A stretch of 64,000 bases of DNA, from positions 62,001-126,000 of the forward strand of contig NZ_BAAAMN010000016.1 in the NCBI RefSeq assembly GCF_039529295.1, written 5' to 3'. Made by a program: the position numbers and the translations under genes. The notes under the pieces were generated by a model, which saw only the letters and a list, made by a program, of their open reading frames with translations, had not been told where the DNA came from and made no database searches. This document shows, in pieces, positions 8,712 through 17,859 of the stretch (positions within the stretch are counted from its first letter, which is position 1; each line of letters starts with the position of its first letter). This DNA comes from Yaniella flava (lineage in GTDB: Bacteria; Actinomycetota; Actinomycetes; Actinomycetales; Micrococcaceae).

Positions 8712-9826
8712 TACTCATCCTCTGTATCGTCGCCGACCACAGACAGGGAACGGCGTAGTACCGTACCGTCCTCCACGGTCGAGTTGTACTTCTCGACCTG
8801 TTTTTCAACGGTGGACACCGAACGCGGACGGATTTTCAGCTGTCCCTCGGCCGGGATACCGGCGACGAGCTGGCGTGCCCGGAGTATTTCGACATCGATT
8901 TCTGCGCCGAGGAACATCACGATGTTGAAGACCCACACCACAAACAGCACCGCCATCACGGTCCCGATCATGCCGTAGGACGAGTATGAAGCGAAGTAGG
9001 TTAGGTAGATGACCATGGCGACGCCGGCCACCAGAATCCCAATCACCGCGAAGATTGCACCGATCGAAAACAACCGGAAGCGGCGTTCTACGTTGCCGGT
9101 GAAATGATAGAGGACCCCAACCAATGTGACCACGAGGATAAGTACCACTGGGTATTTCACCCACGTCCACACAGGCAGGAAGGTATCCGTCATCGTCTCC
9201 AGGGCAGATTCAGCGCCGAGGGCCTGTGCAACCGGGGCGAACACCGCATTGATGATGGTGTCGTTCAGGGCCAGGGAGACCAGTGCAGCCACCACGATGA
9301 TCACCACGGCTAACGTGATGATCAACATGGTGAGGTTAAAACGGACGGCTGAGCGGCCTTCAACCACGCCATAAATGTTGTTCATGTTGCGCGAGAACGC
9401 TTTGACATACGCCGATGCTGACCACAGGGCCACAACGGCACCGATGATCAGCGCGATCACGCCGCCCGATGCCGAATCTGTCATGGTGTTGAGCACGTCG
9501 GTGACGAGCGCCTGATACTCGGACGGAACAGCTTGAGAGACGAAATCTTCAACGAAGTTCTCTACCGTATCGGCAGCGGAGGCTAACACGAGGGTGAGTA
9601 CCGAGAACACGGCCAACAGTGTCGGTGCTAGTGACAGCACCGCGAAGTACGTCAGGATGGCAGCACGGTCTGTTCCCTTATCGATCAGGAACTTTTGGAT
9701 GGCGCGCTTTAGCGCGTATCCCATGGCGGAAGCCGGGAGGCGTTGGGCCGGCTTGCGGTCCGTGGGATCGTTCAGTGCACGCTGTTCTGCGGCGATCGTG
9801 CGTTCCATATTGTGTTGATTTGTCAC
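8711..9826 (-). CDS. YihY/BrkB-family inner membrane protein
   Basis: Integral membrane protein of the YihY/virulence factor BrkB family (formerly misnamed ribonuclease BN); biochemical role unknown. There is a cytoplasmic N terminus, then about six hydrophobic helices from AILTYFAVLSLAPTLLAVFS through SSYGMIGTVMAVLFVVWVFN, with the family's conserved AYFALxSLxP-like segment, and a charged C-terminal tail. Start: GTG at 9826 is favoured because GGGAG lies 13 nt upstream; ATG at 9808 is the alternative. A good promoter is upstream at 9866-9894. Confidence 0.88.
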   Translation of the reverse strand: MTNQHNMERTIAAEQRALNDPTDRKPAQRLPASAMGYALKRAIQKFLIDKGTDRAAILTYFAVLSLAPTLLAVFSVLTLVLASAADTVENFVEDFVSQAVPSEYQALVTDVLNTMTDSASGGVIALIIGAVVALWSASAYVKAFSRNMNNIYGVVEGRSAVRFNLTMLIITLAVVIIVVAALVSLALNDTIINAVFAPVAQALGAESALETMTDTFLPVWTWVKYPVVLILVVTLVGVLYHFTGNVERRFRLFSIGAIFAVIGILVAGVAMVIYLTYFASYSSYGMIGTVMAVLFVVWVFNIVMFLGAEIDVEILRARQLVAGIPAEGQLKIRPRSVSTVEKQVEKYNSTVEDGTVLRRSLSVVGDDTEDE

Positions 9827-9865
9827 GGCGAGCTGCTTTCTCCCAACGGAAAGTTGACTGGTTCC

Positions 9866-9894
9866 AGTGTAGAAACATGACAACGCCTTGTCAG
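9866..9894 (-). promoter_or_regulatory. Sigma-70-type promoter of yihY-like gene
   Basis: On the minus strand, CTGACA (9889-9894) and TACACT (9866-9871) are separated by exactly 17 bp. This is a good housekeeping-type promoter about 40 bp before the predicted GTG start. Confidence 0.6.
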
Positions 9895-10041
9895 CTCTCA
9901 CTGTGCGTCAGACCGAAGTATTTCCAGCTGGCTCACGGAGACCTGTGGTGAAATAGGTCAGAATTGACGTCCACTGTAGAATCTGTTTGAGTCAGCTGTC
10001 TGCTGGTATCCACATATGTCCGATAAGTAGCAAGAAAAGTT

Positions 10042-11172
10042 ATGCCAAAATCGTCCACTCGGCGCAATAGCCGCCTGACCACACCGGTGATGATCACCTT
10101 CGTCGTCGTTGCAGTCGTTATGCTTGCCTTGACCGTGACTTCGGTGGTCAAAGCTATGACCCGCGGTGATGATCCTGTGGTCGTCAACGCTGTCTTGACC
10201 GGCCAGTCCATGGAGGTCAATCGCACGACCGGGCTGGACGTGATTCGTTTCCAAAGCGTGCGCGCCCCGTTGCCAACGGAAGAAGATGTGCCAGACACAC
10301 TTGATACCTGCATGGCGGGCGAGGCTCGCGAGCATCTCGCCAGTCTTGCTGGTGAAGGTACCTCGCTGGATGTCGAAATCGAAGCCTACGCGAATGCGCC
10401 AAATGGTGAACTTTGGGCAGATATTTATCATAACGGCGAAGATCTCGCGCTGGAAATGGTCGAAGCCGGGTATGCAGTCGTTGATCCAGCCTCGGTCGAC
10501 GACCAACAGACACTGGACGCCTTGAACGCAGCGCAGGAACAAGCACGCCAGGACGAGCGTGGCATCTTCTCCAAAGATGCCGAATGCACTCTGCCGTCCT
10601 ATGTTGACCCGATGATTGCGGGTCTCAATGATCTGCCACCTTCGCCGCCAGCCAATGATGTCACCGAGCTGACCAAATACATCGGTGAAATGAACTCGAT
10701 CCGATCAGACGCTCAGCAGGCCGTCGCGGTGCTCACAGCCATTCCCGATACTTCAAACGACGACTCCGTGGCCGCATTGGCCTGGGGTGACGCCAAAGAA
10801 GAATACATCTCCACCCTCGAAACCCACCTGGAAGAAATTCGCGGACTTATCGAGGATGCCCAGGACAACCGCGCGGATCTGCGCGATACGAATCAAGCCT
10901 CACAGTCCAGCTCACGTCAGGCCCAGCCGGAACCGGAACCATCCGCTGACGAACAGCCGACAAATGAGCCTGCACAACAGCAGTCGGACGACGAGCAGCC
11001 TCAACAGCAGCCGACCCAACAACAGGCTGCAGCAGAACCCGAACAAGAGCAGTCACCTGCTTCGCAGGAGCCTGTCGAGGCAGACGCCCAGCCGCAGGAT
11101 AACCAGGACCCGCCTGAACTTGGCAGTTCGAATAGCAGCAATAGGGGCCAGACGGGACAAGGCGAGTCCTAA
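10042..11172 (+). CDS. Membrane-anchored protein with degenerate SNase-like domain
   Basis: A 376-residue protein: short basic N terminus, one membrane helix or signal anchor (about 14-36), a thermonuclease-like domain (about 45-185), a helical stretch (about 200-280) and a Gln/Glu/Pro-rich disordered tail (about 280-376). The SNase-like fold is suggested by DVIRFQSVRAPLP, LWADIYHNGEDLALEMVEAGYAVVD and QARQDERGIFS. The catalytic arginine expected in a DRYGRLLAYV-like strand is absent (APNGELWADI instead), so it is probably not an active nuclease. An extracytoplasmic location is inferred. The ATG at 10042 is preceded by AAGAAA. Confidence 0.6.
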   Translation: MPKSSTRRNSRLTTPVMITFVVVAVVMLALTVTSVVKAMTRGDDPVVVNAVLTGQSMEVNRTTGLDVIRFQSVRAPLPTEEDVPDTLDTCMAGEAREHLASLAGEGTSLDVEIEAYANAPNGELWADIYHNGEDLALEMVEAGYAVVDPASVDDQQTLDALNAAQEQARQDERGIFSKDAECTLPSYVDPMIAGLNDLPPSPPANDVTELTKYIGEMNSIRSDAQQAVAVLTAIPDTSNDDSVAALAWGDAKEEYISTLETHLEEIRGLIEDAQDNRADLRDTNQASQSSSRQAQPEPEPSADEQPTNEPAQQQSDDEQPQQQPTQQQAAAEPEQEQSPASQEPVEADAQPQDNQDPPELGSSNSSNRGQTGQGES

Positions 11173-11234
11173 CATCATCGATGTTGTAGTACGCGAGTCC
11201 ACGATGCTGTGGCACGGGTGCGGAAGTGGAATCT

Positions 11235-11262
11235 TCTGACGGATGATTCTGTGTGTTAGATT
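11235..11262 (+). promoter_or_regulatory. Candidate promoter of ATP-grasp operon
   Basis: TCTGAC (11235-11240) and TAGATT (11257-11262) are 16 bp apart, in the 144-bp gap before the ATP-grasp gene. The implied leader is about 48 nt and ends in AGGAGG. Confidence 0.45.
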
Positions 11263-11316
11263 GGCGCCGATGCGGCCTCTTGGGTGAATAGCTCACCGCA
11301 ATAGGAGGAAAGCCCA

Positions 11317-12594
11317 ATGACACAGAATATTTTTGTTCTCGGTTTAGACGAACTCGGCCACGAAGAACTGGCCAACCTGCCCGATGCCGAGCAGTATACA
11401 TTCCACGGCCTCCTGACGATCGATGAGCTCCAAGGCGGACTCATCTCATTTTCTGACTTATACGGCCAAGCCGTGGAACAACTCGAGCGTTTCGAGGGTT
11501 CCATCGATGCCATCGTGGGCTACTGGGACTTCCCGGTGAGCATGTTGTTACCGCCGCTCTGCGAAAAATATGGGTTACGCTCCAAAAACCTTGAGGCCGT
11601 CGTCAAATGTGAACACAAATACTGGAGCCGACTCGAACAACAAAAAGTAATCACCGAGTACCCGGGATTCGACCTGATCGATGTTGACGACCCACAAGCC
11701 CGTCTGCCTGACCACATGTCATATCCAGCATGGGTGAAGCCCATTAAATCCTTCTCTTCTGAGGGAGCACACCGTGTTGCAAACGACCAAGAACTCAAAG
11801 ACGCCCTGGCCGAAGAACGTGCTGCTGCCGAACGCGTCGGCACCGCATTCGATGAAGTGCTCGAGCAGCTCGAACTGCCCGCCGAGATCGCAGAGGTGTC
11901 CGGCGGCGCATACATGGTGGAAGAAGCTGCCAGTGGCAAGCAATACACGGTGGAAGGGTATAGCTGGGGCGACCAAGTCGAAATTATCGGTGTGATTGAT
12001 GCGCCGACTTATGAACACTCCTCGAGCTTCCTGCAATACCTCTACCCCTCGGCACTGCCAGACGACGTGCAAACACGGATGACAGACGTCACCCGACGCA
12101 TCATTGCATCGATCGGTCTGACAGACAGTACGTTCAATGTCGAATACTTCTGGGACGAACCGACACAACGGTTGAACTTACTCGAGATTAACACCCGGCA
12201 TTCCCAATCACACGCCCCACTGTTTCACAGTGTGGACGGTGTGACCAACCACGCGCCAATGGTCGATCTGGCCCTTGGAAACAAGCCACACATGCCCACC
12301 GGCGAAGGCGAATACCCGATGGCCGCCAAATGGTTCTGGCGACGGTTCTCCGACGGTGACGTCCAAAGAGTCCCGACCGACGAAGAGGTCGCGACCATTG
12401 AAGCGCAGCACCCGGGCGTCATCGTTGAAATCGCAGCACAAGAAGGCACCCGACTCTCTGACGCCGACAGCGAGGACAGTTACAGTTTTAGTCTCGCCGA
12501 GATCTTCACCGCCGGTGCGAACGAAGACGAACTGCGACACCTCTATGACCAGTGTCGCGAAGCCCTCATATTTGAAATCGATGAAGTTGAATAA
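11317..12594 (+). CDS. ATP-grasp domain protein
   Basis: A 425-residue ATP-grasp ligase of unknown substrate. The N-terminal part (about 1-105) is a pre-ATP-grasp domain, the middle contains YPAWVKPIKSFSSEGAHRV (ATP-binding Lys and flexible loop) and the acidic/Asn metal site is NVEYFWDEPTQRLNLLEINTRHSQSHAP (Glu...Glu-x-Asn). Such enzymes join a carboxylate to an amine, thiol or other nucleophile through an acyl phosphate; L-amino acid ligases are one relative. A strong AGGAGG precedes the ATG. It is followed after 8 nt by a CocE-type hydrolase and then a VOC protein, which suggests one pathway making or processing an amide or ester. Confidence 0.82.
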   Translation: MTQNIFVLGLDELGHEELANLPDAEQYTFHGLLTIDELQGGLISFSDLYGQAVEQLERFEGSIDAIVGYWDFPVSMLLPPLCEKYGLRSKNLEAVVKCEHKYWSRLEQQKVITEYPGFDLIDVDDPQARLPDHMSYPAWVKPIKSFSSEGAHRVANDQELKDALAEERAAAERVGTAFDEVLEQLELPAEIAEVSGGAYMVEEAASGKQYTVEGYSWGDQVEIIGVIDAPTYEHSSSFLQYLYPSALPDDVQTRMTDVTRRIIASIGLTDSTFNVEYFWDEPTQRLNLLEINTRHSQSHAPLFHSVDGVTNHAPMVDLALGNKPHMPTGEGEYPMAAKWFWRRFSDGDVQRVPTDEEVATIEAQHPGVIVEIAAQEGTRLSDADSEDSYSFSLAEIFTAGANEDELRHLYDQCREALIFEIDEVE

Positions 12595-12602
12595 GGAGCC
12601 TC

Positions 12603-14639
12603 ATGCGCACCGTCACTTCCTTGCCGTATCCCGTCGAGGAAACGGAACACCTTTGGATTCCAATGTCCGATGGCACCCGATTGGCCGCGCGACTCTGGAA
12701 ACCCGTATCAGCACAAGACGATCCAGTGCCGGGTGTACTGGAGATGATCCCGTATCGCAAACGGGACCTGACTGCCAAGCGCGATTCGATTCACCATCCG
12801 TACATGGCTGGCCACGGTTACGCCTGCTTGCGTGTTGATCTGCGCGGCTGCGGCGACTCCGAAGGCGTGCTGACCGACGAATACCTGCCCCAAGAACTCG
12901 ACGACGTCGAAGAGGTGCTCGCCTGGATGCACGACCAGCCCTGGTGTACTGGTCGATCCGGCATCATGGGTATCTCCTGGGGCGGGTTCAACGGTCTCCA
13001 GGTGGCTGCACGACAGCCCAAAGGTTTAGACGCGGTCGTCACCGTGTGCTCGACCGATGATCGTTATACCGATGATGTGCACTACATGGGCGGACTGATG
13101 TTGACCGACAACCTGTCCTGGGCTTCAACCATGTTCTCCTATAATTCGAATCCGCCAGACCCTGCGATCGTGGGGGACCGGTGGCGTGAGATGTGGCAAG
13201 ACCGCATTGAAAACAGTGGGCTGTGGTTAGAGAAATGGTTGCAGCACCAGCGCAAAGATGACTACTGGCGCCACGGCTCAATCAATGAGGACTACTCCGA
13301 CGTGCAGGTCCCCGTCTTTGCGGCCAGCGGTTGGGCCGACGGCTACTCCAATGCGGTCTTCCGGCTGCTGGCGGGACTCGACACCCCAACCCGCGGTCTG
13401 ATCGGACCCTGGAGCCACAAATACCCGCATCTGGGTCAACCCGGTCCGGCCATAGGATTCTTACAAGAAGTCGTGGCCTGGTGGGATCATTGGCTCAAAG
13501 ATGACAAAGACAATGGCGCGATGGATGGCCCTGAGCTCGCGATCTGGATGCAAGACACCGTTGCCCCCGCGACCACGTACGAGCAACGCCCGGGACGGTG
13601 GGTCGGTGAGCGCAGTTGGCCCAGTCCGCGGATTGACTACACCCGTTATCCGCTGGGTCGGCACCGAATCCTGCGTCCAGAAACCACCCAGGATGACGTC
13701 CCCGCGTCACCTGAACTTACGGTCGAGTCCCCGTTGTCCGTTGGGAAGTTTGGTGGCAAATGGTGTTCATATAACGCACCACCGGATATGCCCTACGACC
13801 AGCGTGAGGAAGACGGCGGGTCGATGATCTTTGACAGTGAGCCACTACCTGAGCGGCTTGAACTGTTGGGGTCGCCCGAGGTGGAGCTGTCGATTTCGGC
13901 CGATCAACCCGTAGCTATGGTCGCCGTTCGCCTTTCCGATGTTGCCCCAGATGACTCTGCCACACGCGTCAGCTACGGGGTACTGAATCTGAATCACTAT
14001 GCGGGGTCCGATAACCCGCAGCCCCTAGAACCCGGTGCAGCGCAGCAGTTTAGAGTCCAGCTCAACGGGCTGGCACAGTCCTTTCCGGCGGGCCATCGTG
14101 TCAGGATTGCGGTGTCAACGTCATACTGGCCGGTGGTGTGGCCGTCCCCGGAGCCGGTGCGACTCACCATCGACCCAAATGAAAGCGCATTGGTTTTGCC
14201 CGTGCGCCCAATGGAGGCCGATGATGAACTGACCCCGGTGTTCGGTGAACCAGAAGGTTCCCCGCCGTTGGAGACCACCCAGATCGAACCCGATGAACAC
14301 GATTGGACCGTCAGTCGCAATCTGGTGGATCTGACCGGAAAACTTGAAGTTGTCAAAGATCTCGGGGTGGTTCGGTTCGAAGACATTGACTTGGATGTCA
14401 CCCGTCGCGCGGTCGAGCGCTATACGTTTGCCGATACCGATGTGAACTCGGTGCGCGGTGAAACCGAGTGGACCATGGGCTTCAGGCGAGGTGACTGGGA
14501 CGCGCGCACCTACACCAAGACCGTGTTGACATCGAGCCCCGAATCATTCCACATTTACGCTGAGTTGGACGCATATGAAGGCGAAATTCGGGTCGCGTCA
14601 AAGACCTGGAACACCAGGGTGCCCCGCGACTTTATCTAA
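12603..14639 (+). CDS. CocE/NonD-family serine hydrolase
   Basis: A 678-residue alpha/beta hydrolase of the X-Pro dipeptidyl-peptidase / cocaine esterase family, expected to cleave esters or amides. The nucleophile is Ser125 in GISWGG, the acid is probably Asp246 in SGWADGYSN and the base His272 in GPWSHKYPH. The C-terminal jelly-roll domain follows from about 360 (LELLGSPEVELSISADQPVAMVAVRLSDV). No signal peptide is visible, so it is cytosolic. It is 8 nt downstream of the ATP-grasp gene, with its own AAGGAG. The substrate is unknown. Confidence 0.85.
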   Translation: MRTVTSLPYPVEETEHLWIPMSDGTRLAARLWKPVSAQDDPVPGVLEMIPYRKRDLTAKRDSIHHPYMAGHGYACLRVDLRGCGDSEGVLTDEYLPQELDDVEEVLAWMHDQPWCTGRSGIMGISWGGFNGLQVAARQPKGLDAVVTVCSTDDRYTDDVHYMGGLMLTDNLSWASTMFSYNSNPPDPAIVGDRWREMWQDRIENSGLWLEKWLQHQRKDDYWRHGSINEDYSDVQVPVFAASGWADGYSNAVFRLLAGLDTPTRGLIGPWSHKYPHLGQPGPAIGFLQEVVAWWDHWLKDDKDNGAMDGPELAIWMQDTVAPATTYEQRPGRWVGERSWPSPRIDYTRYPLGRHRILRPETTQDDVPASPELTVESPLSVGKFGGKWCSYNAPPDMPYDQREEDGGSMIFDSEPLPERLELLGSPEVELSISADQPVAMVAVRLSDVAPDDSATRVSYGVLNLNHYAGSDNPQPLEPGAAQQFRVQLNGLAQSFPAGHRVRIAVSTSYWPVVWPSPEPVRLTIDPNESALVLPVRPMEADDELTPVFGEPEGSPPLETTQIEPDEHDWTVSRNLVDLTGKLEVVKDLGVVRFEDIDLDVTRRAVERYTFADTDVNSVRGETEWTMGFRRGDWDARTYTKTVLTSSPESFHIYAELDAYEGEIRVASKTWNTRVPRDFI

Positions 14640-14651
14640 TAAGGAGCCCCT

Positions 14652-15041
14652 ATGGAGATTTTGAGTAGCCGCATCTTGCTGCGACCACAAGACCCGGCCC
14701 GTACCCAGGCGTTCTATCGAGATACCCTCGGTCTGGCCATCCACCGTGAATTTGGCCCGCCCGACAGTCCGGGCATGGTCTTCTTCTGCGGCAATGGGTT
14801 GCTCGAAGTCTCGGGGCACGCCGCCAGCAACGCTGGCCCAGCCCACATGTCGTTGTGGATGCAGGTGAGGGATGTCGCTGCCGAATATCAGCGACTTGAC
14901 GCCGCTGGTGTGACGACGTTGCGGGAGCCGCGCACCGAATTTTGGGGACTCATGGAAGCCTGGATTGCCGACCCCGATGGCATCGAGATCGTGCTCGTCC
15001 AGATTCCACAGGACCACCCGCTGCGTCGTGACCAGCGCTGA
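14652..15041 (+). CDS. VOC-superfamily (glyoxalase/bleomycin-resistance fold) protein
   Basis: A 129-residue vicinal-oxygen-chelate protein with two beta-alpha-beta-beta-beta units: LSSRILLRPQDPARTQAFYRDTLGLAI at the N terminus and HMSLWMQVRDVAAEYQRLDAAGV...IADPDGIEIVLVQ at the C terminus. Metal ligands are plausibly His at the start of the second unit and the Glu in DGIEIVL. Small VOC proteins may be lyases, epimerases, dioxygenases or binding proteins; no specific function is assigned. It is the third gene of the ATP-grasp operon, 12 nt after the CocE gene, with AAGGAG before the ATG. Confidence 0.8.
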   Translation: MEILSSRILLRPQDPARTQAFYRDTLGLAIHREFGPPDSPGMVFFCGNGLLEVSGHAASNAGPAHMSLWMQVRDVAAEYQRLDAAGVTTLREPRTEFWGLMEAWIADPDGIEIVLVQIPQDHPLRRDQR

Positions 15042-15073
15042 CGTCTGTTGTGTCGCAGCGACCCGTACGGGAT

Positions 15074-15898
15074 CTACTGCGTCCTGCGCAGTCCACCCTG
15101 CCACATGATGTCATACGGCGTCGCAGCTTCGACGCGCTGCGTGATCCCGGCGGTCACAAAATCTTTGGCACGTTCCGCGGCTTCCAGCGCGGTGCGACCC
15201 TTGGCCAATTCAGCGGTCACGGCCGCGGCCAATGAGCAGCCAGCGCCGGAGACGGCGTGATTGCCAATCTTGGGTACACTGAGCACCTCGAGATGTGAGC
15301 CGTCATAGAACACATCCACGGCTTCGGGGCCATCGAGACGAATACCGCCTTTGGCCAACACCGCGGTCCCGGCTGTGTCATAAATCTTGCGGGCGGCATC
15401 CTTGAGTTCATCGAGATTGGTGATGCTCATGCCGGAAAGCTGCTCGGCCTCAAAATGGTTTGGCGTCGTCACCGTGGCAAGCGGTAGCAGCTTGGACTTG
15501 AGCGCTTCGTCGGTGTCTTGCGCTGCGCCAGGCTCTTGGCCCTTACAGATCAGCACCGGATCCAGCACAATATTCTGCCACTGTTGGGATTGCAGGGCGT
15601 TAGCAACGACCTCGATGGTCTCGACCGAGCCCATCATGCCCAGTTTGACGGTGTCGAGTTGACCGGTGAAGTTCGCCTGAATGGCCTCCAGCTGGTTTTC
15701 GAGCACATCCGGCGCCACGCGGGTCAGACGGTGGTTCCAATCATCGTTCGGGTCAAACGCGACAATGCAGGTCAAGGCGGCAGCACCATAGGTGCCGAGT
15801 TCTTGGAAGGTTCGCAGGTCGGCTTGCGCGCCGGCGCCACCGGTGGCTTCGGACCCGGCGATGGTCAGGGTTACTGCTGGTGAATGAATGCTATACAT
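15074..15898 (-). CDS. pdxK: Pyridoxine kinase / phosphomethylpyrimidine kinase-like protein
   Basis: Ribokinase-fold kinase of 274 residues that phosphorylates pyridoxine-type vitamers (or HMP). TIAGSEATGGAGAQADLRTFQELGTYG and the IVAFDPNDDWNH segment closely resemble the Bacillus subtilis PdxK (formerly misnamed ThiD) pattern AMDPNNSWNH, which favours PdxK over ThiD. The catalytic anion-hole/Asp region is normally G-[AG]-G-C; here VSGAGCSLAAAVTAEL. TATGAT lies 6 nt before the ATG and no Shine-Dalgarno site is seen, which fits a leaderless mRNA. It converges on the VOC gene. ThiD remains possible. Confidence 0.75.
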   Translation of the reverse strand: MYSIHSPAVTLTIAGSEATGGAGAQADLRTFQELGTYGAAALTCIVAFDPNDDWNHRLTRVAPDVLENQLEAIQANFTGQLDTVKLGMMGSVETIEVVANALQSQQWQNIVLDPVLICKGQEPGAAQDTDEALKSKLLPLATVTTPNHFEAEQLSGMSITNLDELKDAARKIYDTAGTAVLAKGGIRLDGPEAVDVFYDGSHLEVLSVPKIGNHAVSGAGCSLAAAVTAELAKGRTALEAAERAKDFVTAGITQRVEAATPYDIMWQGGLRRTQ

Positions 15899-15953
15899 GC
15901 ACCCATCATATATGGCCTAGGCCAATGTTCGCATGTCGTGATGTCACAAGTCG

Positions 15954-16433
15954 TCAGACATTCTCATCGATCGTATCCGGTTCGATCACGTGGACAAATG
16001 AGGTTGCCGCCCAACGCCCAAGGGCCATCAAAATTGCAGCGGGGAAACCGATGATCGGAATCAACAGCGGGATGAGTCCTTCGCCGCCGCTCGTCAGGAC
16101 GGTCAGACCATAGAGCATCCCGATGATGGCGTAGGCCAGGATGTGGATTGATTGGTTCAACTGATGCCGCAGCAGCCAGTTCGTCAGCAGTGCCAACGGT
16201 AAACCGAGCACGAGACCGGACAGACCCACCAACGTCAACAATGGCGTGAGGTCACCCACCGTGTCCGCCAGCGGCATGAGGTTGAGAATCACCACGATGC
16301 CGGCCATCAAAATGTTGGGCACCAACCAGGCCAATAGGAAACCGTAGATCGACATCGACAGCCGAGTCTTGGGGTCGGTGTTTTTGCGCCGCTTCGGTGC
16401 GGAATCGTATTTCTCTGGGACAGGTGTGGTCAC
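15954..16433 (-). CDS. Four-helix integral membrane protein, unknown function
   Basis: A 159-residue protein with a basic cytoplasmic N terminus (about 26 residues) and four hydrophobic helices: FLLAWLVPNILMAGIVVILN, LLTLVGLSGLVLGLPLALL, SIHILAYAIIGMLYGLTVL and LIPLLIPIIGFPAAILMAL. The GTG at 16433 is chosen because GAAGG lies 7 nt upstream; ATG at the MSIYGF position would remove the basic tail. It is divergent from the MFS gene at 16513. No family recognised. Confidence 0.65.
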   Translation of the reverse strand: MTTPVPEKYDSAPKRRKNTDPKTRLSMSIYGFLLAWLVPNILMAGIVVILNLMPLADTVGDLTPLLTLVGLSGLVLGLPLALLTNWLLRHQLNQSIHILAYAIIGMLYGLTVLTSGGEGLIPLLIPIIGFPAAILMALGRWAATSFVHVIEPDTIDENV

Positions 16434-16512
16434 AATGGGGCCTTCAATCGAATGCTTCAGGTTTGGTCTTAGTCTAGTGTTTTTTCGCACAGCCCGAGTA
16501 GGCTTTGTGGTT

Positions 16513-17751
16513 ATGGCAACAACGGCGGTGGGTGCACGGGCATGGCCCGTGGTGGTGGTGACGGGAATTCTCGCAGCCATGCACGTCTGGAAACTTCCCT
16601 CTGCCCTGGAATTTATTCGAGCCGACCTCGGCATCAGCCTGGTTGCCTCCGGCGCGCTGGTCGGCGTGGTGCAGATGGCCGGTGGGCTCGGCGGCCTAGC
16701 CGCTTCGGTTGTGGCAGAACGTATCGGGGCCAAATATACGGTGGTCGTCGGCATGCTCTGTGCGGGCCTCGCATCGGTTGCGGGCGGTTTCGCAGTCAAT
16801 GCTGGATGGTTGATGACGACGCGCGCCATCGAGGGCGTGGGCTTTATTCTCGTCACGGTCGCCGCTCCTGCGATGGTGCGTGCGCTGGCCCCGTCCGACA
16901 AAGTCAATGCCGCGATGGGCTGGTGGGGCGGCTTTCAAGGCACCGCACTCTTTCTCGGCGTTGGCATCTCTGCGGTATTACTCAACGCCACTGATATCAC
17001 CTGGCATACGTGGTGGTTCATCATGGGCGGGGTGACACTCGCCTTCATCCCGGTTGTGCTGCGCAACGTACCCGCCGATGCACCAGGCGTCGTCAACATG
17101 ACCCGCATCAAACGCGTCATTATCTCGTCGGTTCGTACCCCGTTGCCGTGGGCGCTGGGGATCATCTTTGCGTCCTACACCCTGCAATGGGGTGCGGTGC
17201 TGAGTTTTCTCCCCACAATTTTCGGCGAGGTAACCTTGGCCTCCGCGATCGATGTGGCCATCATCATCGGTATCGCAACCGCGATTGTCGGTGGGCTCAA
17301 TGGGATCGCGAACGTCGTGACCGGTCTGCTGCTGCAACGCGGCCATCCACCGCGCCGACTGCTGGTCATCGGGTTGGCCACGATGGCCATCACCTCCACG
17401 GTGGTGTTCGCCCCAGATTGGAGCACCGTGCCAGGCAACATCGTGTGGGCACTACTGGCCGCAGGTGTGTTCTCTTTTGCTGGCGCCCTGGTCCCGACGA
17501 CCGTGACGCGACAAGCCGTCGACATTGCGCCACCGGGTGGCTCACCGGCCGCAGTCATCGGGCTGATCACCCAAATGTTCAACCTCGCGAACTTTTTCGG
17601 GCCCGTTGTGCTGTCGGCCATTGCTTCGGCGGCCGATGGTTGGCACCTTTCCTGGACCATGACCGTCACGGCTTCGGTCATCGGCATGGCCATGACCCTG
17701 GTCTTTGTGCCCCGCGGCGTCGACCCATTCAAAACCAACGGCCAGTCTTGA
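16513..17751 (+). CDS. MFS transporter (CynX/NimT-like)
   Basis: A 412-residue major facilitator with twelve predicted helices, beginning ARAWPVVVVTGILAAMHVWKLPSALEFI. The overall pattern resembles CynX/NimT-type anion or small-molecule carriers, but the substrate cannot be read from sequence. Two starts are close together: GTG at 16507 and ATG at 16513. TAGGCT at 16499-16504 lies 8 nt before the ATG, which may mean a nearly leaderless transcript. It is divergent from the small membrane protein at 16433, and the queuosine-precursor transporter follows about 110 nt after its stop. Confidence 0.8.
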   Translation: MATTAVGARAWPVVVVTGILAAMHVWKLPSALEFIRADLGISLVASGALVGVVQMAGGLGGLAASVVAERIGAKYTVVVGMLCAGLASVAGGFAVNAGWLMTTRAIEGVGFILVTVAAPAMVRALAPSDKVNAAMGWWGGFQGTALFLGVGISAVLLNATDITWHTWWFIMGGVTLAFIPVVLRNVPADAPGVVNMTRIKRVIISSVRTPLPWALGIIFASYTLQWGAVLSFLPTIFGEVTLASAIDVAIIIGIATAIVGGLNGIANVVTGLLLQRGHPPRRLLVIGLATMAITSTVVFAPDWSTVPGNIVWALLAAGVFSFAGALVPTTVTRQAVDIAPPGGSPAAVIGLITQMFNLANFFGPVVLSAIASAADGWHLSWTMTVTASVIGMAMTLVFVPRGVDPFKTNGQS

Positions 17752-17859
17752 TTACAATATCCATGAACCATTTCAACGCCAGCTGGGGCAGCAGCTGAGG
17801 ACGGGGCCGTCGAGGCCGTGACACCGTCGCGAGACAACGTTTGTACGAAGGACGATTTC

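Noticed and set aside
17752..17859. preQ1 riboswitch before the queuosine-precursor transporter
   Set aside because: No preQ1-I or preQ1-II consensus pairing or A-rich tail could be found in the 108-nt leader.
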